Source of the DNA: Flammula alnicola
Lineage: Eukaryota; Basidiomycota; Agaricomycetes; Agaricales; Strophariaceae
Direction: 5' to 3'
Assembly (NCBI GenBank): GCA_015499995.1
Contig: JADNRV010000380.1
Coordinates: 1 to 41,925, forward strand
DNA length: 41,925 nt
In this document: positions 21,680 to 33,910 of the stretch, one piece after another
Layout: every line of letters begins with the position of its first letter
Numbering within the stretch: the first letter of the stretch is position 1
Program-made: the position numbers and the translations under genes
Notes under the pieces: generated by a model
What the model saw: the letters and a program-made list of their open reading frames with translations, nothing else
Database searches by the model: none
What the model was told of the DNA's origin: nothing

Positions 21680-24652
21680 ATGGTGTCGTTGCACCGTCTT
21701 TTGTCCTTGTTCGTCGTGGCCTACCCATGGCTTACTGCCGCTGCACCTTCTGCAGCCGATCCGTGTGCTAAAATTGCGGGCCTGACATTTGTACCCCCTG
21801 CCGACGCGTTGGCCTGCTACAAGGCCTTTCCGTTTAACCAGACCCTTTTTGAGAATGTCCTGGACAACATGGACCGTGTTTTCGACTTCTACACTTTCGA
21901 GGACTTTTACTTGAACTCTCCGCCACCCTTCCAGGAGTCAACGAACAACATTAGGGCGACGCTTGCAAACATTAGGAACACCAAATTCGCCGTTCGTTTC
22001 ATGTTGCTCGGGGAATACTTCGATTAACTGACCTGTTCAAACTCCATCTAGACCGATTACGACTTCAACAAGGCTCTGTATGACTTCACTACCCAGCTGA
22101 ATGACGGACATACGCGTATGTGCACCCTCCGCACGTTCACTGATACGATCAATTTCAACGTATATCCATTTTCCAGGGTACTTTCCAACGTGTTACAACG
22201 CGTTCCAGAACATCCTGCCCGCGCCGGTTATCAGTCTTGAAGAGAATGGTGTCCAAAACGTCTTCATCGCTCCTGACTCGGTTGCATTTATCAGCTTGCT
22301 CGGCCCATCCTTCACTAGCTTCTTCGATTCTATCAAGTTCAATTGGCAACGCCTTGCAGGTGCCAAGGTCCTCGAGATCGAAGGCATGGATGCATACGAC
22401 TACGTCGATCTCATCGCGAAAACCGTCTCCGGAAACTACTTGGACCACGGTGTCCGCGTTAATTCTGTATTCACCAGTTATCGTATTTCTGGGACGAGCT
22501 TCTCTCAACGTCTGGGAGATTTAGCTGGACCAGTTGACGTCACTCACACTTCGCTGACCTTCAAACTAATCGCTGCCGGTTCCAATAAAATCGAGACAGT
22601 TCAGATCCCGTTCCTTGCCTCTTTCACTGGCACCGCCTTTACAGATAGTGCCTCGTAGTACGCTCGATTTTTTATTCTTCCATCATGCTTTTTCTCAACC
22701 CAAGTTAGCTGGGCTAATAACTGTGCCGCCAATGGTCAAACGAACGGTGTTGATCTCCGCCAGCAATCCAGTTTACCCAAAAACGCTCAACAACCTCGCA
22801 AACAAGCCAAGGCCAACATCATTGACGGTTTGTTAACTCAAGCTGTTGGACTTCCCTCTCCGTTCCTGCCGACGGCTCCCCCCGCAGATGGAAGCGAAGA
22901 TGTAATCAAGTCGTTCATCTTACCAGGCAACAAAACCGGTGTTGTAAGTGGGACTTAATCCTTCCGGTCTCCTTTTCGAAATTCAATGATTTAATAGATG
23001 TTCGTCGGCTCGTTTGAACCGAACGACTTTAATCAATTCCAAACCGACGTTGTCGCGGCCGTCAACTCTCTCAAAGCTGCCGGCGTTACCCAACTTCTCA
23101 TTGACCTGACGAACAACGGAGGTCAGTTTAGACCTTGATTGTTTAAAGCTTAGGCCTTTAGAAAGCTGTCTAGGTGGTTTTGTATGCCTCGGTCAGTTCT
23201 TGCACCAATTCCTGGCAGGATCACAAATCGGATACCCGTAAGCTTCAAAGTGCTTCAGTGAGCAGAAAATCTAAATCTAATCTACATCACCTTATAGCGG
23301 GTTCCAATCGAGCCAACGCGGCAACCCGCTCGCGCAGAAGATCGTGGCTGCTCATGTTGCGATGGGCCAGAATGACATTGGGACTTTCTACAGCCCTGAC
23401 AACTGTAAGTGGTTATTTTGTCCACGGATAAGATGGGCCGGCCGCTGACGTGTTTGATGCCCAGGGGCGTTCTTCAACGATACGATTATGCCCGTCACGT
23501 TCAACTACGATAAACCTACCGTACCGTTTTCCGTCAACGGTAAGAACGATCCGACATCGCAGCGCTTCCATGCAAGTCGAAACCATCAGCCCTTGTCCCA
23601 CTATTTTTAATTGTTGCCTTCTTGCTTTCCGTAGGATACTTGCACGGAGTCGTTCACCCAGCCCGTTCCTGCAACTCCGCCGTTTGATCTCAAGTTTGTG
23701 CATACCTCTCCCTGTGTAATGCGTCCCCTGATCGTTTGCATTTCCTGCCCCATATAGCAACGTCGCCATAGGTGAACATAAAAGACACTCATTAGCACTA
23801 GAGAAGAGGAGGACTAACACGGCTCTCACAGTCAGCAATGGGGACTGCGCGTCTACATGCGCCATGTTCAGCACGTTGATGTTCGAGCGTCACCACACGA
23901 AGATCGCTGTCTTTGGCGGTAAGCCGGGAGAGAATGTGGAATACAAGGGAATGGCCGGCAATCAGGTGCTCGAATGGTCAGATCTTGACACTGAGATTAA
24001 GTCTGTTGGATTGAACGATGTAAGTGGCTCTTCTCAAAATATGACATGGATCTCTAGGTGGACTGATATTCATACGACTTGAAGGACCCGCTGGCTCCTC
24101 CTGACTTGTGAGTCGTAATGTATGGAACCAAACACTGCCGTCAATCTGACGAATATTTATTTCTCGCTTGTTAGGCTCGTCAACTCGAACTTCCGGTACG
24201 TCCTGGTCCAATTCTCCCTTTAATAAATATTTTTATTGATTCTTTGCCCCTCTTGGTAGCCACAACTGGCGAACTGGTAGGTTTCAGCTCCGTTTTACCC
24301 TGTAAACGTTCCTTGACATGTTGCTCGACTAACAGCCTGGAGTTTCTTTGATGAAAGCCGCCCAATCGGTATGTGTTCCGGCAGGAGCTACTCATATCTC
24401 TCAATACTCATTTTTTCATGTCCGCTAGCATACGTGTCGGAGCTACCATTGCGTACATCGCGTTCGTATACGTGCGTTAGTAGTAAGACTAACTTGCGTT
24501 TCAGTGCGCTTCCCATACACGAACGAGACCTACAACAATCCCCAAAATTTGTGGACCTTCGCGTACGTTCAGTTCATGTCCAATATGTAAATGATAATAG
24601 TTTGCTGACCCTTCCACGATCAATACATAGTGCTTCCAAATTATTCGGGTGA
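21680..24652 (+). CDS. secreted peptidase S41 family protein (fungal tricorn/CtpA-like)
   Basis: A multi-exon gene with more than a dozen introns; the first exon joins are clear (21998 to 22054, 22118 to 22179). ATG 21680 opens a typical signal peptide (SLHRLLSLFVVAYPWLTAAA). The mature N-terminus has DPCAKIAGLTFVPPADAL and VFDFYTFEDFYLNSPPPFQ, then LYDFTTQLNDGHTRYFP, the conserved N-terminal region of fungal S41 proteins. The catalytic part has VTQLLIDLTNNGGG (about 23090) and VSNGDCASTCAMF (about 23835), whose Ser in CAST is the expected nucleophile position. The last exons read RFPYTNETYNNP and end ASKLFG. The protein should be extracellular and about 650-700 aa. The substrate is unknown. 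Several exons near 24100-24500 are very short, and their joins are the least certain part. Confidence 0.85.
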
Positions 24653-25651
24653 TGGGACCTTTTTGCGGGTCCAATGTAACTCAGGAGTTCATTGGCGCAA
24701 CATTGTCGTTGCAAAACTTATCTTATAAACCGCTCGATGTACAGCAGGAACAGACTTTATTTAACGGTTGGCCTGAAAGCTGAGGGAAGACTAGAACGCT
24801 CTATTGTTGCGCCCGCAATGCCGCTTGTAGGTGCTCCACATCATGATGCCTTCTCAGCACCTGCGGTGACTGCAATTTTATTTTTCTTGCCTCGCTTATT
24901 CGACCTGAGAAGCAACCGACCCTTTGGCTGCATGAAACTGAAATTCTTTGTTTGCCTTTTCGCTTCCCAGCGAGAGCAAACCCTACTAGCGGCTCAATTT
25001 GTGTTACTCTGCTCATGTTTTGAAGTGTGAATCCCAGTAGTAAATATTCATGGATCCAGCTGCGCCCTAATACGATGATAATATGGATATTAGGTTGTCC
25101 GCGTTTTTAGGCCTCACAAACCGAAAGTCGTTCTTTCTGTTTCCATCGTACCTCAACAGTCCAGTGACCTCCTAATAACTATGCAAGTAATCGGCAATAA
25201 CACTGGAAGGGTTCAAACTTCACACCCAAGTACAGGGCATTGTCATGAGTTCGTGTCGCAACTGATAGTCGAGGTTCGGTAAAATAAAATTAAAAAGAGC
25301 CGTGGTGGTCCGTGGCTTGCTGGCTTAATACTATTACTTGGCACTGGCTAGTACTTACCTGTACTTACTTAGCAAGAATCCAAGACGTGTCATATACTCA
25401 GCCTACTGCTGCCTGCATGCGCGTATGTCAATTTGCTGGGTGCCATGGTAAAAAGAGCATTTCTGCAGTGATCCGGAGTGATGGCGATCGAGATTCCCCA
25501 CCAATCGCGTCTTTTTATACATCCTCCCTGTTTGGGATTAGGTTCAATTTGCGACGAGAACGCCAGAATTTGAATTGCTCTCCTCTGGATACATACATAA
25601 CCGCCGCAGTTCATTTCCTGGGCTCTCCCAACACCCACCCGCTCGTCACCA
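24653..25651. other. 1 kb intergenic region
   Basis: Between two plus-strand genes. A short open frame at 24692-25030 has no family motif. Near 25350-25375 a short repeat (GTACTTACCTGTACTTACTTAGC) stands out, but nothing else does. The last 300 bp should hold the promoter of the following gene. Confidence 0.45.
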
Positions 25652-26701
25652 ATGACTTCCAAGTCTGTTGAAGGCGAATTAACAATGACTTCTGCGACAA
25701 AGGTCCTCCCCAAAAAGCCAAGCACAAGGTGTTTGAACGCCACGAGTCCTCTGGGAGGACGGCCTAAGGCGACTGGTTCTCTTGGGCGGTCTGCAACGGT
25801 TTCTCACTCTCCTTCCCCCAAATCTCAAAAGAGCAGTCCTGGCCGTGGATTGACTGTGCGAATAGAGGACAACATGGTCGATATGAGCTATTCAATACAA
25901 AGCGCGCCAGTCAGAGCCATTCGACGTCTGCCTTCGATTCCTTTCTGCCTTTCCTCGGCTTCGTCTGCATCGCCTCCTACCCCTTTTTCTGCACCTACGT
26001 TATGTCCAGAGACTCCTCAAACTGCGCGCACGAAACGGCCACTTCCATGTCCCCCACCTCTAGAGAAAGATTCACCACACACAACTCCTCGACAAGACGT
26101 CCCTGTATCACCTCCTCCCACAGAACGTCGACGCGTCGTTAAGCCGCTCCCTGTTCCACTTCAGAAAATAGAACCAATGCTTCTCGGCCGACCTCCGCCT
26201 ATTGAACCTTTGCCGCCAAGAAATCCTCAAGCCCAGCCAACCCTGACATCACCACCGCGTCCGACGCCGTCCTCTTCCATTTCTCGCTCAGACCCGAAGA
26301 AGCATGAGCAACTAGCAGGCGACAAAACACCGAAGAAGGCCGGCGCTCCACGAGCTCTGGAATTGGGAGAAGCAGACAAGGACGTTGTCCAGCTTCACAA
26401 GCGCCTCATCGTCAACCGCCCACCGCTACGACTGAGCCTAGATTCTGACAACACGAGCGAGGACGAGTACGACGAAGGGCCGTTCGGCACAGCCGTTGTC
26501 CTTCGGGACGCCCCGCAAGAGGGGAAGGATGAAGAGGAGGACCTTCACGCTGATTACGCTTGGGTCCTTTCAAATCGGATACTCTATCGACAAAGCCCAT
26601 CCGAGGCCCGGCACGGTAGCAAGTGGATACGAGAGAAAAAAGGCAAACGATACACGGAGGAAGATTTCGAAAACATTCTCAAAGCTTTGCGTAGTCTTTA
26701 A
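25652..26701 (+). CDS. hypothetical Pro/Ser-rich protein, single exon
   Basis: One uninterrupted open frame of 349 codons. Residues 1-200 are low complexity and basic, with phosphorylation-like Ser-Pro sites (SHSPSPKSQKSSPGRG) and class-II-like proline motifs (KRPLPCPPPLE, RRVVKPLPVPLQK, GRPPPIEPLPPRNP) of the kind that bind SH3 domains. The C-terminal 90 residues are different: charged and helical, with ALELGEADKDVVQLHKRL, LRLSLDSDNTSEDEYDEGPF and DYAWVLSNRILYRQSP, ending EEDFENILKALRSL. This tail may be a conserved module. I do not recognise it. The composition suggests a cytoplasmic adaptor or scaffold, which is inference. A second in-frame ATG lies at codon 12. Confidence 0.7.
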   Translation: MTSKSVEGELTMTSATKVLPKKPSTRCLNATSPLGGRPKATGSLGRSATVSHSPSPKSQKSSPGRGLTVRIEDNMVDMSYSIQSAPVRAIRRLPSIPFCLSSASSASPPTPFSAPTLCPETPQTARTKRPLPCPPPLEKDSPHTTPRQDVPVSPPPTERRRVVKPLPVPLQKIEPMLLGRPPPIEPLPPRNPQAQPTLTSPPRPTPSSSISRSDPKKHEQLAGDKTPKKAGAPRALELGEADKDVVQLHKRLIVNRPPLRLSLDSDNTSEDEYDEGPFGTAVVLRDAPQEGKDEEEDLHADYAWVLSNRILYRQSPSEARHGSKWIREKKGKRYTEEDFENILKALRSL

Positions 26702-29312
26702 TGGACTCACTGGGTTGAGACTTAATTCTGTACATATAGTAGACATCTTTTTTGCATGAGCGGTCGTACATCCTAAAGCACTAGGACGACCGGCGCTCCT
26801 TCCTTGGCATCACTCTCTTTCATATAATTTACTTAGCATGGTCGTTCTTGTATAAATAGCACTTGCCTCGTATAACCTCACAACATATTGACCATGATAC
26901 TGGCTTTACGATTGGGACTTGCGCTCTGAAATATTTGCAAGAACTGGAACGAGGAAAACTAAAAATAGCGTCACTGTTTAGTGTTCGACCGTCGACGAGA
27001 TGTTCACGTGTCGACTGCCTGAGCTTCGCGATCTTTCCTCAACCCAAATTCCAGTGCTCGCGCTCAATGCCCTACATGCGCGACCCATGGCGCAATTTCA
27101 ATTTCATTTGACCAGTGTGGCGTCCCAATGGCGTCCAGTAGCGCAGACTTGTCAGGACACTATTAATAAATTTCCAAGTCTGGCTTGACACTGACAGCGC
27201 CATCACCCACATTCGGAATACGCACCGTAGCAGCAGCACTGCCTCAGTTACGACGGATGCAGCGGTACCGGTCGCCCCTCTTATGTTTCTTACAATCTGA
27301 AGGATGCTAGCCCCCGACGTCGTCTTGCTTTCTCTCTCATGTGCACGTAGTGGCTAATCTCACTGGCAGTGTCGACTCTTTTGTTTGATGGTGCTCAATT
27401 GATGTGTGTGACCGCAGGATCTCCAATAGATTCATTTCAAACGACCGGGTTGGTGTCCTGAACAGGGCCCTCGGGCTCGATTTCGCAAATTCGTTGTGAG
27501 CCGCGGGTTTGATTACCGGTGAAAACCTGCGCAGAGGGGTACTTGTACATGGTTACTTTTTGGGGAGGAGGTGAGGTCTCATTTGGTCGCGATGCCTGAC
27601 TTTCAAGTTCGCGAATCCTATGCCTCACGCAAACGCTATCAACGTTGAAACTTCAAGCTCCAGTGCTCTTCATGTTCGGGCTTCAAGGTTGCGGTCGGTC
27701 GTAAATTCAACCTTGAACAGCCCTTCTGAGATGTTAAGAAATGAAATTTTTTGAATATGCTCGGATGATACTCCCAAGCTAACTGAAACTCGTCTATTGA
27801 CTAGCATGGGTTTGATACAAAGTGAGTAGTAAGTAGTTGGGGAAATAGTCGGCTGTATGTGGATTGGATTTCAGTTGGTGATGTCCAAAAGCGCAGAGCC
27901 TTGTTAGAGGTAGACTAAGTACTCGAGGTGTGTTGGGACGTCAACCGTAGAATTCTGTGGCATCAGTAGACAGCGAAAACTACAAGCTTAGCGTTGGGCA
28001 CATAACCTCCAAAATGTGCCGCGTTGATGGGATGCAGGCGACGGCAGCAGTCTTGGGGGGATGGTATATGGCAATATGCTGCGTTCTCCTGCTTTTTGTT
28101 AGGTGTAAAAGTATCTGGAGTGAGAAATTCGCATAGTTATGCTGAGGATAGAATAGTTGTATGGAGATTAGATTAGATTTAGCTGATAATCTGTAACATC
28201 ATGTGATCACGTACAAGTTTTGTCCGAGAACGCCGAATCACCTGAATCCCACTCACGACGCCGTCAATTTGCAACAGACCCTTCTGTGTATTGCTTGTCA
28301 TCTGTTACTGGGCTGCATTGAGCGAGATTAATATCAAGTAGATGAAGGCCAATATACAGTAGGGATCCGTACGGCACCGAATTCAACAAGTTAACTCTTA
28401 CCATGAATTCGATAGCATTCAGGAATTGACTGACAACCCACTACTCTTTGACTCCTGAAAATAACCATTATATTCATTCGAGCCCTTCGTTGACTTTGAT
28501 ACAGAGAGTAGAAGAACATCGACGAATACAATGCTGAAACGGCCAACATTGCACGGTGGGAAAAGACGAATGCTCAGTGGTCTGCTGACTTCAAGACCTT
28601 CCTATTTCTCCAAGATATGGTGCAACGTAGGATGATTTTTGACAGCATCAGACATGATCTCTGCCCTTCAGCTGGCCTTCAGCACGAAAGGGAAGAATAT
28701 CTCGAAATGGGTGACACCAGGTTCTAGCATCCGATTTCCGCAATATGTCCTGCAGTGTCGTTACATGATTCATGACTCTGTGAGGAACGGACGTCCCACG
28801 TGCACGTTGCTCATGAGAAGGGCGGAATAATGTCGCCGTTGCGCGCTTGGACCATGCCGCCTCAAGGAGCGACATCTAGGATTAAGTCTCGTCAGAACGA
28901 CAAATGAAACGAGAAAAAAATCTTTCCTAGGCCAGCGCTCATCCAGCTGTTGTCCGATGAGAGATCGCATGAAATCAGAGCTTGGCATCGGCGAATCAAG
29001 GAAACTCGACGGCCATGAGGCAACCCTCGTTGTTTGAAATGTGAAAATGAGTCGATGATATAATGCCAGCGGACTCGCAGTAAAGCAAGGGTCTTTCAGT
29101 CCTCCAAAATTCCATACAGCGTCGATACGAAAGATTTGTGAGAGAACAGAGACTGAGGTTGGATGGTGGTGGTTGTGATCAGAGGTGTTTGGTGGTCGTT
29201 GTTTGGCTGTCTTCTGTCCTCTGCCACGCGCGCCAAAGCCTTCCTTCTACACTTGCATCTTCTTGTTTTCCTCCCTTTTCTTTCGTTGTTAGGCTCTTAA
29301 TAGGCGCGACAT
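26702..29312. other. 2.6 kb gene-free region upstream of SET1
   Basis: No open frame above about 100 codons lies wholly inside the region, and none of the short ones shows motifs. A minus-strand frame at 27437-27628 starts RHRIRELESQ, which looks helical but has no partner. The region holds a clear stem-loop at 27678-27723 (listed separately). The last 200 bp is the SET1 leader; an out-of-frame ATG at 29138 opens a frame that overlaps the SET1 start. Confidence 0.5.
27678..27723. repeat. stem-loop inverted repeat
   Basis: Perfect 10-bp arms, TTCAAGGTTG (27682-27691) and CAACCTTGAA (27708-27717), are separated by 16 nt. The stem continues as GGGC/GCCC after a 2-base bulge. Just upstream, TTGAAACTTCAAGC near 27643 carries a related TTGAA/TTCAA symmetry. 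It lies in the long non-coding region, and its function is unknown. Confidence 0.55.
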
Positions 29313-32300
29313 ATGTCGGGCAAGGCTCCTCCAAAAGGACCGAGGGCTTTGTTAGGCACTCAGGCTGGTCCATCGGGCCCTGCCTCGTCTTCCTCGTCCT
29401 TGGCGAATGCTCACAGTGTGGCACAGCAGCCTCCAGCCCATCCTCAACCACCGAGGGCGCCTCAAAGTGCATTACCTCCAAATCCAAACAGCAGAATAGG
29501 AGCCACGCCGCCGACAGGTCCACGGAGCCTTCAAGCCAACAACCATTCAAGACCACCACCTCCAGGACCAAAACATTTGCTCAATGGTCATTCACATCAC
29601 TCGAGTTCAGGCGGTCCAAACGGTCTAGGACCTCATGCGCTGCAGAGTAATCGACATCCAATATCGATTAAAGGTAAAAAACGAGATATTGGACCGAACG
29701 TAGGGGTATGTACGCATTTTATTTGTGTGCAGCAGATCTCTCAATTAGCGCTCGGTTCTCTTTTTTCCTAATTATTTACCGTAGACTAATCACAGTTGGC
29801 AATCATCTCATTCGCAATCGCATCCATGGCCGGAGTCAAACGTGAATGGGGTCAGTGTTGCTTCGAGCAGCAGCGCGCACAAGCTGTCAATATCCCCGAC
29901 GTCTGCTTCAACTCCTAATATACGGCCAGGAGAGTTGAAGCAGGACCGACCGTCGGTCCACATACCTATGCAACCTCGACTTGGTCGCGATAGACCAGCG
30001 ACGAGCACAGAGCAGCCACCACCACCACCTCCGAATTATGACCCGCCTCCTCCACCTCCACCTACTCAACCACCTCCACCCCCGCCTCCGCCATCGACAG
30101 TACCTGAACCGCAACCTGCTCCTCCACCGCCACCTCCTTCTGAGTCATGTCCTCCTCCGCCACCACCTCCAGCGTCACCACCACCACCTTCGCCCCCGCC
30201 ATTGCCTCCAGCCTCATCACCACCCCCGCTTCCACCGTCAATATCTCCACCGCCGCCACCACCACCTTCGGAACCTTCATTGCCCTCTCCACCTCCACCT
30301 GCAGAGCAACCTCCACCTCCACCTTCGCCACCTCCACCCCCACCACCTCCTACAGAGCCACCTCGATCGCCTTCTCCAGTTATTGTACCTCCACCACCAC
30401 CCAAGGTTCCAACACATATATCTCTTCCTCCTCGACCACTTTCACCCCCTTCTTGGAATCCCTCACCCCGTTCAAGGGAGTCTTCGTCCAGGTATCGCCC
30501 ACCTGAACCTGCGCCTGCACCTGAACCGCCAAAGAAAGCGCCGTCACTCCCTCCTCTTCCAACTTGGCCTCCACCCCGCTCCGAATATGCCAATCACCGA
30601 TCGTTCAAAGTCCTTTATGACCCTGCTGTCGATTCTGCTTCTGCGAGTTCGTCCTCATCTGCGTATAACTCGCAGACATATCCGCATACCCATTCGCCGG
30701 CATATTACCGTCAATTAATTGAGCACGTGCGGAATCATGCTGGTAGCGCGGCGGTTGTTCAAGATCGCATCCGGGGCAAAGGAAAGGGCAAGGAGACGCT
30801 TTATAGGATGGAGGGCGAAGTCATTGCTGCTGTTGGTCCTGATGACGGATTTAAGGAAGACGAACCTGTGGTCCGCGATCCGAGGAAGGTCAAAAGCCTC
30901 AAGAGACCAAATCTGCTAAGGTCCGGTCGAAACGATTTTGTCGTAACCAAATACCAGGTAAGCTTTATTATTCGCCTTTTCCTTAGCCCCGTGTGGCCTC
31001 AAGGTCCTCAACCTTCGATCTTTTGGTTTGTAAGATATTTTCACAAGCGCTAACTTCCTTCATCCACAGTATGACGAGAATTCTACCGGCCCTCCTCCCC
31101 CTACATCTGTTCTCATAACAAATATCTCGCCTCTGACGTCTAATCATGCACTCCGTCGGAATTTTGGACAGTATGGCCCTTTGATAACTTTTGAGCCTCA
31201 GATCGACAAGGAGAATGGAAGTGCATTGGGCGTATTATTTATCAAATTCCAGACACACGAGGAAGCCAAACGATGCGTAGAACGGGAAAATGGGAGAAAG
31301 GGCGGTATTGCTGGTTTGACGATGTCAGTGAAGCAAGGAGAGATCGAGGAATGGAAGGTCGTATTTGACGGAGAAGGGTCGAGGTTGAAGGCTGTTCTGA
31401 AGGAGTTGGACGAGAGGAAGAAGAGGGAGAGGGAGGAGAAGCGGAGGGGCGTTGTGCCTAACGGCATCATCAATGCCACACCGGGCAGCAGCAGAGACGC
31501 CGCTGGGACGCCTTACTCTGGGATACAAAGTCCAGCACCACGGAAAGTGGCACATCCTCCGACGCAGCCAAAAGCGGGGGCTCAGCGACCGACAGGGTTG
31601 GCTAACAGTACCGTGTCTGCAAACCTACCTCCAAAACCTAGTGCCGAGGTTGTCAACCAAGAGGACTCGAAGCCGATCGATGCGCTCGAGAAAGCCCGTG
31701 CAGATGCTAGAGAACGCAATCGCAAGGCGTCAACGAAAAATGCTCGCGGCAGGAACGGGCTTCAGGTCAAGTACGGGGCATATCAAGCATCGCCGATGAA
31801 CATCTCTCGCTCGCCATCTCCGTCTGCTGTCCGGAATCCTGCAATGAACCTTGGACCCAAGTCAGCCGCAGATCGGGAAAAGGAGCGACAGGAGGTCGTA
31901 CTAGAGCTGGCGCAGAATGGACAGGACCATGTCAAAGTCCAAGGAGGCGTACAGTTAGTTGCCTCGGTCAAGGACGATGATGTTCGAGCGTTCTTTGACG
32001 GCTTCGTTATCGACAAAGTGAGTGGTCTCTTTGTTATGATTCGTCGTGAGCGGCCTGACCCAGATAAATATAACTAGATTCTCCGAGACCACACTGGCCT
32101 TTATGTTACGTTCCCAAAGGCAGGTGTGGCTCATCGCGCAACGACACTTCTCGGAACAAAGCAGCTGGGTTTTCAGTCTGTAACCCTCACTGTCCATCCA
32201 GCTCCGACGTACGAACCTGTTATCGAGAAAACCCACTGGGACGACGCTGAGCTGGTCGAAGAGGCACAGGCGATAATCGTTAGAGAACTCAGAACCTTGC

Positions 32301-33910
32301 TGGAGAAAGACATCTCAGAGAGGCTTGTGGGGCAAGATCTGAAGAAGTTGATCATTGAAATGCGACACAAGGGTGCGGGTGCATTGCAGAGCGAGCAGAA
32401 GCCGCTAGAGAAAAGGGGGTTGAAAGGTCTTTCATTCAAGAAGAAAGTCAAGGAGGTTATAGAGACGGAGCAGGAGAAGGAGGAGCCAGAAGAGGAGGAG
32501 GGAGATATTGAGAGGCCAAAGAAGAAGCGGAAGACGGAAGTCGTGAAAAAGCCACGCAGGGTTATCGATGACGAGGATATCGAGTCTGAGGATGAGGACG
32601 AGGCTGATATTGCGCGTGTGGCAGCTCTCAATGCCGAAGTTGCACAGAAACGGGCCGCCTCAGAAGACCGCGACGAAGACGAGGAGCCTGTGAAGAAGAA
32701 GCCGAAGATCCAGCAGGTCGAGGTGAAAGCGAAGAAGTCACAGAAAAAGCCGAAGAAAGGTTCACGGACACAGTTGGTGGACGAAGTTATCCTTGGAGTT
32801 GCCGAGTCATTCGAGTCGCCTGCGATTACTCAACTCCGTCTGGACTCCACTTTCGAGTCTTCCTTATCTCCTTCACGTTCTCCTTCCCCGGTCGTACAAC
32901 CCAAGCGCAAGAAACGTGTCGTCACACCTCCGCCTACACCTCCGCCAGATCCAGTGGGCGTGGGTCTTTGTGAAGATGACGAGGACATCTACTTTGCCAA
33001 GCTCGCGATATCAGGTGAAATACCCAGTGAAGACAAACCTTCGCCTCCTCCCTCATCCTCGGACATTCCGACCTTTCGCAAGCATCTCACTGGAAGCGCA
33101 CGAACCGAAGGCTATTACAAGATCACCCATGCAGAGAAAGCTGCCTATGTTGCCCAGTACCAAGCTCGTGCTGCAAATGCTGGATCTGCTCCTCCTATTG
33201 TGGATGAACCACAACCACAGCACGTCATCTCGTCGCGGTCTAACCGTGCCAATGCAAGGCGTCGTGCCCAAGGCCTGGAAGAGATCAATCAAGTTCAACG
33301 AGCCGTTGCTTTATCGAAGGGTGAAACCGCTGCAAACGAGCTGACGTTCAAGTTCAACCAGCTCCAGACGAGGAAGAAGCACCTGAGATTCGCCCGTTCT
33401 CCCATCCACGACTGGGGTCTATATGCGATGGAGAAAATCTCGAGAGGTGAGATGGTGATCGAATATGTGGGAGAGGTTATTCGGGCCCAGGTCGCAGACA
33501 AGCGCGAAAAGGCCTATGAACGTCAGGGCATCGGAAGCAGTTATCTCTTTCGAATTGACGAAGACCTCGTGGTGGACGCGACTAAGAAGGGAAATCTTGG
33601 GTATGTGCTCAGTCTAGACCACCACCGTCTAATCACGTTAATTATCCTCCCCTTAGACGTCTCATCAATCACTCGTGTGATCCCAACTGCACCGCAAAAA
33701 TCATCACGATTAGTGGAGAGAAAAAGATTGTCATATACGCTAAACAAGATATCGAGCTGGGTGATGAGATCACCTATGGTACGCAACTCTCTATCACTCA
33801 TCGCATCATCGTGGCTAATCAAAGTTGCAACAGATTATCACTTCCCTTTCGAGCAGGATAAGATCCCATGTCTGTGTGGTTCTGCAAAGTGCCGCGGATT
33901 TTTGAACTAG
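29313..33910 (+). CDS. SET1: SET1-type histone H3 lysine-4 methyltransferase
   Basis: Six exons: 29313-29705, 29785-30957, 31070-32017, 32078-33600, 33657-33778 and 33834-33910. They sum to 1411 codons plus stop with all phases matching. Residues 1-200 are Pro/Gly/Ser-rich; residues about 206-341 are almost pure polyproline. An RRM-like domain (about 528-620) reads [20 protein letters not shown] and [18 protein letters not shown]. The middle is basic/acidic coiled region ([22 protein letters not shown]). The nSET region has [20 protein letters not shown]. The SET domain (from about 1273) has [31 protein letters not shown] and DEITYDYHFPFE, and post-[16 protein letters not shown] supplies the zinc cysteines. 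All catalytic motifs are present. SET1 is the catalytic subunit of COMPASS, which marks active promoters in the nucleus. Confidence 0.95.
30009..30420 (+). repeat. polyproline-coding low-complexity tract in SET1
   Basis: About 410 bp made almost only of CCT, CCA, CCG and CCC codons with occasional Ser, Glu, Gln or Thr. It encodes about 135 residues, mostly proline, in runs of three to eight. Every other frame stays open here because of the composition, which produces artefactual His/Leu-rich and Gly-rich frames. Such a tract is prone to replication slippage and may bind profilin, WW or SH3 domains (inference). Confidence 0.85.

Noticed and set aside
30066..30593. Antisense 175-codon Gly-rich open frame
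   Set aside because: It is the mirror of the SET1 polyproline tract. The composition keeps all frames open, so it carries no independent evidence of coding.
29981..30718. Plus-strand 245-codon His/Leu/Arg-rich frame inside SET1
   Set aside because: Shadow frame of the CCN-rich tract. The SET1 frame is fixed by downstream RRM and SET motifs through in-phase introns.
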